From Mycobacterium ostraviense (GTDB lineage Bacteria; Actinomycetota; Actinomycetes; Mycobacteriales; Mycobacteriaceae), in assembly GCF_002705925.1 (NCBI RefSeq), contig NZ_NKRE01000001.1, positions 5,357,681 through 5,421,680 on the forward strand: 64,000 bases of DNA, in the 5' to 3' direction. The translations under genes and the position numbers were made by a program. How positions within the stretch are numbered: position 1 is the first letter of the stretch; every line of letters starts with the position of its first letter. Shown here one piece after another: positions 25,243 through 32,224 of the stretch. The notes below the pieces were generated by a model. It saw nothing but the letters and a program-made list of their open reading frames with translations. It was not told where the DNA came from and did not search any database.

Positions 25243-26090
25243 TCGGCGGCGCTCCTGCCGGGGGTAACAATGGCGTGGCCCTGATTGCGCGACGCCCGCA
25301 GTCCCGATCCTCGGGCGTAGAGCATCTCGGCCAACGGCAGCGATTGGTGGTAGCAGTTCAACGACGACGGCACTCCGAGAATTGCGGGTGTGTCGAGGAA
25401 CAATGGGGCCTCGGCGCAGATGTAGTCCATGCACACCCGCTCCTGAGCGGCCGTCGGCTCCTGCTGCGGAGCCACCTTCGTGGACAGGAAACGCCGCACC
25501 AGGTCTTGGCACACAACGCGGAACTCCTCGTCGGCGTCCAGGCGCGCGATCATGTCCGCATGCAGCTGCCGGTATGCCTTGTTGGACTGGAATTCCGACA
25601 TCGGACGGGCGCACAGTCGGTTTCCGGTCGGATCGAGCTCGTTGACCGTGGCGGTGATCTTGGCGCGGACTCCGCGGATGTTCTTGACCGCTTTGCGCCG
25701 GGCTTCGATTGGGGAATCGCCTAGCGCTTCGAAACTCTCGGCGACCTGGACGTCTGTGTAGACAAAGTCCACACGATCAAAATTCGCGAGCCCCCAGAGG
25801 GCGAGATCGCGTATGCGCTGACGAGAGAAGTAACTGTTCCCTGGAGATACCCCGATGACAGCGTGGTCCCCCTCGGAGTGGATGACCTGACATTGTTGGG
25901 TGAAGGGCTGCACCACAAACCCCTCCTGGGCGACGGCGTCCGGAATGCGCCGGCCCAGCCGAAACCGGGGACCAGACCCACGCGTCGCGCCGCTTCGTTC
26001 TCCTTCGGACACGGGGCCGGCTAACCGGGGGATCTGCGAGTCGCCCGCCGCCGAGATCAGGGCTTCCGGTTCGGCAGTCACGCAAGTCAT
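25239..26090 (-). CDS. Cyclodipeptide synthase, cyclo(L-Tyr-L-Tyr) type (Rv2275-like)
   Basis: tRNA-dependent cyclodipeptide synthase with a class Ic aminoacyl-tRNA synthetase-like Rossmann fold, using two Tyr-tRNA molecules. 283 residues against 289 for Rv2275. The catalytic serine is S82 in VIGVSPGNSYFSRQRIRD (S88 in Rv2275), and the conserved VCMDYICAEAPLFLDTPAILGVPSSLNCYHQSLPLAEMLY region carries the family Tyr/Glu residues. The start is the ATG at 26090 (MTCVTAEPEAL) behind AGGAGAA. It is first in a minus-strand operon with CYP121 and an MFS pump. The variable first ~45 residues are predicted disordered. Confidence 0.96.
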   Translation of the reverse strand: MTCVTAEPEALISAAGDSQIPRLAGPVSEGERSGATRGSGPRFRLGRRIPDAVAQEGFVVQPFTQQCQVIHSEGDHAVIGVSPGNSYFSRQRIRDLALWGLANFDRVDFVYTDVQVAESFEALGDSPIEARRKAVKNIRGVRAKITATVNELDPTGNRLCARPMSEFQSNKAYRQLHADMIARLDADEEFRVVCQDLVRRFLSTKVAPQQEPTAAQERVCMDYICAEAPLFLDTPAILGVPSSLNCYHQSLPLAEMLYARGSGLRASRNQGHAIVTPGRSAAE

Positions 26091-26622
26091 TGTTGTTCTC
26101 CTGAGGCATAGGGAGTTGGGTCGATAGTCGAGTTGGAGCCGCAACCACGGTGACGCGGCGATATGACGATGTCTTTGGCCCGTTCAGCCACCGCTTGGGA
26201 TGGATCTTGGCCATGCCCCCGTTTTTGCTGCACCTTTGCACAACGTGACCCATCGACGGGTTTTACTGTGAGGCATACCTTTTCCACACAAGCGTTGGGT
26301 TCAACTGTGCGAATTGGAGCGGCAAAACCCATCGGTGATGGCGCGTATCTGTGTGCGGCAGGGGTCGTAGGTTAATCGCCGGGGGCATCGCGGTTATACG
26401 CGGTTGCGCTGACGCCCGCGGCGCTGAGCTGCTGCGGGCCGGGCGCAGCCGCTGCAGATCAGCCCGGAGCCCGGAGCCCGGAGCCGACCCATATCCCGGC
26501 CTCCTTCAGCGGCGCGTCAGGCAAGACCACCATTGCGTACCTGGTGGGGGACGGTCTACCGGCAGGCGCGCGGGTCGTAGGACTGATCGACACGGATCGG
26601 CATCCGGCGCCACGGTCGCCGG
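26091..26622. other. Divergent intergenic region of the biosynthetic operon and its regulator
   Basis: 532 nt between the two divergent starts. It must hold both promoters, but I see no -10/-35 pair strong enough to call. It contains a tandem AGCCCGG heptamer (about 3.5 units, 26461-26485) and a MurE-like P-loop fragment (26508-26594). No intact gene can be supported. Confidence 0.6.
26508..26594 (+). pseudogene. MurE-like P-loop fragment
   Basis: Translates as SGASGKTTIAYLVGDGLPAG and then ARVVGLIDT. Against residues 136-164 of the MurE in this window (TGTSGKTTTTYLVEAGL...), 19 of 29 residues match without gaps, and the DNA is similar over the same span. There is no start, and the frame closes about 45 nt later. 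Read as a decayed scrap of a Mur ligase gene; another P-loop enzyme cannot be excluded. Confidence 0.5.
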
Positions 26623-29600
26623 ATGCTGGTTAGCATGAGTGCGACTGAGTGGAGCGATGTGGGCGTGAGGGACTTGCTGCCACAGGGCACGGTGACATTG
26701 CTGTCAGCCGCGGTCGAGGGTTCGACGCGGTTGTGGGAGGCCCATCCCGAACATATGGATGCTGCGGTGGCGCGCCTCGCCAAAGCCGTGTCCGATGTGG
26801 TCACCCTCCATGACGGAGTGCGGCTGGTCGAGCCGGGCGTGGGTGACAGCTTTGTCGTCGTGTTCACCCGCGCTTCTGATGCGGTGGCCGCCGCGTTGGA
26901 CTTGCAGCGAGCGCCGCTTGCCCCGATTCGGTTGCGCATCGGCGTGCACGCGGGGGAGGTGCGGATGCGCGACGACGGGAATTACGCCGGTCCGACCATC
27001 AATCGGGCCGCACGACTGCGCGATCTGGCGCATGGGGGCCAGACCGTGTTGTCCGGTGCTGTCGAGCGCCTTGTCATCGATCAGCTCCCCGATGGAGCGT
27101 GGCTCACGGAGCTTGGCACGTACCCGCTGCGTGATTTGCCGCGCCCGGAGCTCGTGGTACAGCTATGCCATCCCGACCTGCGAGTCGAGTTCCCACCGCT
27201 GCGGGTCGCCGACAACGTTGTCGTCCACGGTATTCCAGTACACCTGACGAAGTTCGTGGGGCGCGGCGCGCAGATCAGCGAGGTGCACCAGCTGCTGGCC
27301 GAAAACCGGGTGGTGACTCTTATCGGTCCCGGCGGAGTGGGCAAGACACGGCTGGCCGCGCAGGTCGCGGCCCAGGTCGCAGGCGAGTTTGCTGGCGCGT
27401 GGTTCGTGGATCTGGCGCCGATCAGCGACCCGGATCTGGTACCGAGCGCGGTGGCGCGCATGCTCGGTCTGCACGACCAGCCCGGTCACTCCACTTTGGA
27501 CACCGTGCTGCGATTCCTCGGCGCTCGTCGCGCCTTGGTGGTGCTGGATAACTGTGAGCATCTAATCGATGCGGTCGCGGCCTGCGTGGTGGCCCTGGTG
27601 GAAGCGTGTCCCGACGCGACGTTGCTAGCCACCAGTCGTGAGCCGATCCGTGTTGCGGGTGAGGTCAGCTACCAGGTGCCGCCGCTGTCACTGAGCGACG
27701 AAGCTATCCAGATGTTTAGTTTCCGGGCCCGGCGGGTTCGTCCTGGATTCCGCCTTACCGACGACAACCGCGGCGTGGTCACCGAGATCTGCCGCCGCCT
27801 GGATTGCTTGCCGCTGGCGATCGAGCTGGCGGCGGCGCGGGTGCGGGCAATGTCGCTGGCCGAGATCGTCGATGGTTTGGGCAGCCGATTCCAGCTGTTG
27901 ACCGGGGGTGCGCGCACCGCGGCGCTCCGCCAGCAGACACTGTGGGCATCGGTGGATTGGTCGTACGCTCTGTTGACCGAACCCGAACGGGTCTTGTTCC
28001 GCCGGCTGGCGGTGTTTGCGGGCTGCTTTTTCCTCGATGATGTGCGCGCAATCGCAGGCGGGGATGATATGCCGCGCCATCAGGTGCTCGACGAGCTCAC
28101 GCTGCTTGTCGAGAAGTCGCTGGTGCTGGCCCACGACCGCGGCGATCGAAGCAGCTACCAGCTATTGGAGACGATGCACCAGTATGCGCTGGAAAAGCTT
28201 GAGCAGGCCGGCGAAACTGAGGCCCTGCGGGCGCGTCACCTCGACCACTACGCGGCGCTAGCTGCCCGGCTCGACCACCCCGGCCGCACGGATTATGCGC
28301 AGTGCCTCCACCAGGCCGAAGCCCAAATCGACAACCTCCGCGCCGCCTTCGAGTGGAGCCGTGAAAATTCCGATATTGAACTCGCCTTGGCGCTGGCTTG
28401 CTCCCTGCTACCCGTATGGATGACGCGCGGTCGCATTCAGGAAGGGCGGGCGTGGTTTGACAGCATTCTCGGCAGCGAGGCAGCGCACGATCTCGAGGTG
28501 GCGGCCGGGGTGCGCGCGCGGGCGCTCGCCGACAAGGGCCTACTCGACATCTTTGTCGACGCCTCGGCGGGCATGGATCAGGCTCAACAGGCATTGGCTA
28601 TTGCTCGCGAGGTCGGCGACCCGGCTCTGCTGTCCCGGGCGCTCACGGCCTGCGGTCTGGTCGCTGTAGCTGTAGCCCGCGCCGAGGTCGCCGCGCCGTA
28701 CTTCGCCGAGGCGATCGAACTCGCCCGCGCCGTAGACGATCGGTGGAGACTGGCCCAGATCCTTACCTTCCAGGCGATCGATGCGGTTGTGGCGGGTTAC
28801 CCGATCGCAGCGCGCACGGCGGCCGAAGAGGGATGCGAGCTGGCGAATGCAATTGGTGACCAGTCCGACGCGCTCTGGTGCCGCTGGTGCCTCGGTTACG
28901 CCCACCTGATGCGCGGTGATCTCGTCGAAGCCGCTGCACAATTCGGCGAAGTGGTGGACGAGGCCGAGGCGGCTCAGGAAGTGCTGCACAAGGGGAATGG
29001 CCTGCAGGGCCTTGCCTTCGCCCTCGCATTCCGGGGTGAGGTGGGCGCGGCTCGCGCGGCCGCCGACGCGGCTCTGGAGGCCGCCGAACAGGGAGAGTAC
29101 TTCGCCGGGATGGGCTACTCGGCGTTGGCCACGGCTGCCCTGGCCGCAGGCGACATTGAAACGGCGAAGGATGCGGGTGACGCGGCTTGGCAGAATTTGA
29201 GTTCGGCCCTGCCCCAGTCGGCGGTGCCACAGCGGGTATTCAATGCCCAGGCTGCGCTGTCGAGCGGCGATCTCATCGCAGCCCGCGACTGGTGCGACGA
29301 TGCCGTGCAGGCACTGACCGGCCGCCACCTAGTTTTGGCGCTAGCTACGCGCGCTCGGATCTCGATCGCTGACGGCAAGCGAGAAGAGGCTGAACGCGAT
29401 GCGAACGACGCGCTCGCCTGCGCGGCCGACAGTGGGGCCTATGTGGATGTCCCAGATGTGCTCGAGTGCCTCGCTGTCTTGGCCACCGACGCCGGCAATC
29501 ACCAGGGAGCTGCGAGACATTTCGGCGCGGCAGAGGCTATCCGACAGCGTATCGGCGTGGTTCGTTTCGTGATTCACCAGGCGGGATACGAGGCGTCGGT

Positions 29601-29922
29601 GGCGGCCCTGCGAGATGCGATGGGTGCGGCCGACTTCGGCGCCGCCTGGGACGAGGGTGCGGCGTTGTCGACCGAGGAGGCGATCGCTTATGCGCGGCGT
29701 GGCCATGGCTGGCGCAAACGGCCGGCCACTGGTTGGGAGTCTCTCACTCCGACCGAGATCGACGTCGTACGACTGGTCAGCGAGGGGCTGTCCAACAAGG
29801 ACATCGCGACGCGGCTTTTCGTCTCGCACCGGACCGTGCAAACCCATCTGACCCACGTGTACACCAAGTTGGGCTTCACCTCCCGCGTGCAACTCGCTCA
29901 AGCGGCAGCCAACCGGGCCTGA
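26623..29922 (+). CDS. Cyclase-like/STAND ATPase/LuxR transcriptional regulator
   Basis: A 1,099-residue multidomain regulator of the Rv0386/Rv1358/Rv2488c type. Domains in order: class III adenylate cyclase-like (about 20-180), NB-ARC/AfsR-like ATPase with Walker A LIGPGGVGKTRLA and Walker B ALVVLDNCEHL (about 200-500), a TPR-like helical region (about 530-1000), and a C-terminal LuxR helix-turn-helix (LTPTEIDVVRLVSEGLSNKDIATRLFVSHRTVQTHL). In the cyclase the first metal aspartate is replaced (LLSAAVEGST; A30 where families have Asp), while GDSF and the NRAARL Asn/Arg remain. Cyclase activity is therefore doubtful. ATG 26635 is an alternative start. Being divergent from the cyclodipeptide operon, it is its likely regulator. 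Confidence 0.88.
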   Translation: MLVSMSATEWSDVGVRDLLPQGTVTLLSAAVEGSTRLWEAHPEHMDAAVARLAKAVSDVVTLHDGVRLVEPGVGDSFVVVFTRASDAVAAALDLQRAPLAPIRLRIGVHAGEVRMRDDGNYAGPTINRAARLRDLAHGGQTVLSGAVERLVIDQLPDGAWLTELGTYPLRDLPRPELVVQLCHPDLRVEFPPLRVADNVVVHGIPVHLTKFVGRGAQISEVHQLLAENRVVTLIGPGGVGKTRLAAQVAAQVAGEFAGAWFVDLAPISDPDLVPSAVARMLGLHDQPGHSTLDTVLRFLGARRALVVLDNCEHLIDAVAACVVALVEACPDATLLATSREPIRVAGEVSYQVPPLSLSDEAIQMFSFRARRVRPGFRLTDDNRGVVTEICRRLDCLPLAIELAAARVRAMSLAEIVDGLGSRFQLLTGGARTAALRQQTLWASVDWSYALLTEPERVLFRRLAVFAGCFFLDDVRAIAGGDDMPRHQVLDELTLLVEKSLVLAHDRGDRSSYQLLETMHQYALEKLEQAGETEALRARHLDHYAALAARLDHPGRTDYAQCLHQAEAQIDNLRAAFEWSRENSDIELALALACSLLPVWMTRGRIQEGRAWFDSILGSEAAHDLEVAAGVRARALADKGLLDIFVDASAGMDQAQQALAIAREVGDPALLSRALTACGLVAVAVARAEVAAPYFAEAIELARAVDDRWRLAQILTFQAIDAVVAGYPIAARTAAEEGCELANAIGDQSDALWCRWCLGYAHLMRGDLVEAAAQFGEVVDEAEAAQEVLHKGNGLQGLAFALAFRGEVGAARAAADAALEAAEQGEYFAGMGYSALATAALAAGDIETAKDAGDAAWQNLSSALPQSAVPQRVFNAQAALSSGDLIAARDWCDDAVQALTGRHLVLALATRARISIADGKREEAERDANDALACAADSGAYVDVPDVLECLAVLATDAGNHQGAARHFGAAEAIRQRIGVVRFVIHQAGYEASVAALRDAMGAADFGAAWDEGAALSTEEAIAYARRGHGWRKRPATGWESLTPTEIDVVRLVSEGLSNKDIATRLFVSHRTVQTHLTHVYTKLGFTSRVQLAQAAANRA

Positions 29923-29989
29923 GCCCGCCGCCTCTCAACGACGAACCGGGGCCGACCACCCGGCGCTCCGATACCCGCCTGACGCGCTG

Positions 29990-30061
29990 AGTGCCGGACT
30001 GCTGTACGGCAACGGCGGGGCCGGTGGGATCGGCGGGGGAGGCGGCGTTGCCGGTCGCGGC
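29990..30061 (+). pseudogene. PE_PGRS C-terminal scrap fused in frame to the pbpB copy
   Basis: Reads SAGLLYGNGGAGGIGGGGG and then VAGRGDAW in the same frame as the following pbpB duplicate. LLYGNGGAGGIGG is typical PGRS coding sequence. No start codon precedes it in frame back to the regulator stop, so the chimaera is probably silent unless translation begins at the ATG at 30080. Confidence 0.7.
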
Positions 30062-30835
30062 GACGCCTGGGAGCACGGCGTGATGCCCTACACCACGACC
30101 GGCGTGTTCGGTAAGTCGTCGAATGTCGGCACGCTGATGCTGGCGCAGCGGGTGGGGCCGGAGCGCTTCTACGAGATGGTGCGCAAATACGGGCTGGGTC
30201 AGCGCACCGCTGTGGGGCTGCCCGGTGAGAGCGCCGGCCTGGTACCGCCGATCGACCAGTGGTCGGGCAGTACCTTCTCGAATCTGCCTATCGGCCAAGG
30301 TCTTTCGATGACTCTGTTGCAGATGGCCGGCATGTATCAGGCCATCGCCAACGACGGGGTGCGGATACCTCCCCGGATCATCAAGGCGACCATCGCAGCC
30401 GACGGCACCCGCACCGAGGAACCGCGTCCCGACGGCGTTCGGGTGGTGTCGGCGCAGACGGCCCAGACCGTGCGCCAGATGCTGCGCGCCGTCGTACAAA
30501 ACGATCCGATGGGCTACCAGCAGGGCACCGGGCCTGCCGCCGCGGTACCCGGTTACCAGATGGCCGGCAAAACCGGGACCGCGCAGCAGATCAACCCCGC
30601 CTGCGGCTGCTACTTCGACAACGTCTACTGGATCACGTTCGCCGGGATGGCTACTGTCGACAATCCCCGTTACGTGATCGGGCTGATGATGGACAATCCG
30701 GAGCGCAACGCCGACGGTAGCCCGGGCCACTCGGCGGCCCCGCTGTTCCACAACATCGCCGGTTGGCTGATGCAACGCGAAAACGTGCCGCTATCACCCG
30801 ACCCGGGTCCGCCGCTTATCTTGCAGGCCACCTGA
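30061..30835 (+). pseudogene. pbpB: Truncated duplicate of pbpB (C-terminal half of the transpeptidase domain)
   Basis: Open frame (ATG 30080) of 251 residues, nearly identical to PbpB from DAWEHGVMPYTTTG to the end. It retains the SXN (KSSN) and KTG (AGKTGTAQ) motifs but not SXXK, the dimerisation domain or the membrane anchor, so it cannot be a transpeptidase. It ends LQAT plus TGA. The absence of stops or frameshifts shows that it is young or was recently part of a whole gene. Its downstream context (PE_PGRS promoter region) is the native position after pbpB, making this copy the likely original 3' end. Confidence 0.9.
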
Positions 30836-30919
30836 GGCCATCCGCGTACGGCCAAAGCGCCCGACGGAGCGCACGGATCGCGATACGATCCGTTTGCTGA
30901 CCCCGTGGGGAGGTACCCG

Positions 30920-32017
30920 ATGTCGTTGGTCGTCACGACCCCTTCGCAGCTGGCGGCCGCGGCAACGGAGTTGACCGGCATCGGGTCCACCATCACCGCG
31001 GCGAGTGCGGCTGCGGCGGCGCCCACGACGAATGTGCTGGCCGCGGCCGCCGACGAGATCTCCACCGGCATTGCCGTGGTGTTCGGTTCGTATGCCGGCA
31101 GTTTTCAGGCCCTCAGCGCGCGGGCGGCCGTCTTTCACGACCAGTTCGTGCTCGCCCTGAACGCGGCTGCCAGCTTTTATGCCGGTGCCGAGGCGACGGG
31201 CGCGGCAGCGCTGCAGTCGCCGATTGCGGGCCTGTTGGATGTGGTCAACGCTCCCACCTTGGCTTTGTTGGGGCGGCCGTTGATCGGCGATGGGGCCAAC
31301 GGCGCATCGGGGCGAGACGGCGGGGCCGGCGGTTTGCTCTTCGGCAACGGGGGCAACGGCGGCCCAGGGAACGGCAGCCATCCCGCCGGCGGCAACGGCG
31401 GTGCTGCCGGGCTGATCGGCAACGGCGGAGCCGGCGGCGCGGGCGCCAACACCGGTGCCGGCGGCCGGGGCGGCGACGGCGGGTGGCTTTTCGGCAGTGG
31501 CGGGTCAGGCGGCGCGGGCGGGGCGGGTACCTCGAACGGGCTGGCCGGTGTCGGCGGTAATGGCGGCAACGCCTGGCTGTGGGGAATTGGCGGTGCCGGT
31601 GGCAACGGTGGCAGTGCCGGTCTTGGCGTCCCCACCGCGGGCGCGGCCGGGGGTAGCGGCGGGCATGGGGGCTTCCTGAGCGGCAACGGCGGCGCCGGGG
31701 GCGACGGCGGATCGAGCGGACGGTCGTTCACCGCGGGTGCCACCGGAGGCGCCGGGGGCATCGGCGGTGCGGCCGGCTGGTTGTTCGGCACCGGCGGTGC
31801 CGGCGGTGACGGTGGTAGCGGCGGCGACGGCGGAAACGGCACCGTCGCCGGTGGGCAGGGCGGGGCCGGTGCCGCCGGCGGCCGCGGAGGGTTCTTGTGG
31901 GGCAGCGGCGGGATGCCCTGGAAAACCTCAGTCGCACAACACTATTGGCCGCCTAGACGCCAAATCGAGCCCAAGTACGTCAAACTTGACTCAAAATTCC
32001 GGCTGTGCCGGATCTAG
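30920..32017 (+). CDS. PE_PGRS family protein (PE_PGRS38 position)
   Basis: A 365-residue secreted or surface PE_PGRS protein. The PE domain (residues 1-~95: MSLVVTTPSQLAAAATELTG ... FHDQFVLALNAAASFYAGAEATGA) is followed by a linker (PTLALLGRPLIGDGANG) and a PGRS region of GGAGG/GGNGG repeats. The start is the ATG at 30920 with GGGGAGG upstream. It occupies the site of Rv2162c between pbpB and murE, but is shorter than the ~530 residues I recall. The last ~34 residues (MPWKTSVAQHYWPPRRQIEPK...) are not PGRS-like, suggesting truncation by a frameshift or deletion. Confidence 0.88.
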   Translation: MSLVVTTPSQLAAAATELTGIGSTITAASAAAAAPTTNVLAAAADEISTGIAVVFGSYAGSFQALSARAAVFHDQFVLALNAAASFYAGAEATGAAALQSPIAGLLDVVNAPTLALLGRPLIGDGANGASGRDGGAGGLLFGNGGNGGPGNGSHPAGGNGGAAGLIGNGGAGGAGANTGAGGRGGDGGWLFGSGGSGGAGGAGTSNGLAGVGGNGGNAWLWGIGGAGGNGGSAGLGVPTAGAAGGSGGHGGFLSGNGGAGGDGGSSGRSFTAGATGGAGGIGGAAGWLFGTGGAGGDGGSGGDGGNGTVAGGQGGAGAAGGRGGFLWGSGGMPWKTSVAQHYWPPRRQIEPKYVKLDSKFRLCRI

Positions 32018-32036
32018 CGAAGCTAGCGAAGCTAGC
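32014..32036 (+). repeat. CTAGCGAAG short tandem repeat at the PE_PGRS 3' end
   Basis: Two full CTAGCGAAG units plus a partial third (32014-32036) overlap the PE_PGRS stop codon at 32015-32017. It marks the point where PGRS coding sequence has already been lost. The 207 nt to murE hold no gene that I can support; homologues of Rv2161c-Rv2159c are not seen here. Confidence 0.6.
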
Positions 32037-32224
32037 GCCGCCGGCTGATCCCGGGTGCGGCACTGCGGCCGCACTTGACTGGTATCACCGGAGATCGACG
32101 TGAGCCGGGCGGCGGCCGTCCAGCGCAGGCGCGGTTGCACATGGTGAGCGGGTGCGTCTAGGTAGGGTGTCAACGCCGACCATGGCGATCTCTCAACATC
32201 TGCGGTCGGACGGAGGTGGTGCCA

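Noticed and set aside
26351..26638. 95-aa ORF upstream of the LuxR-type regulator
   Set aside because: Arg-rich, overlaps the MurE-like fragment in a different frame and lacks a ribosome site; treated as non-coding.
22551..30835. Possibility that the island is a transposon or prophage
   Set aside because: No transposase, integrase or tRNA attachment site is seen, and its boundaries are homologous pbpB sequence, which fits homologous recombination better.
30670..31381. Minus-strand ORFs across the pbpB copy and PE_PGRS start
   Set aside because: Antisense to the PE domain and PGRS repeats; the shared LQDKRRTRVG end comes from the pbpB duplication, not from a second transporter.
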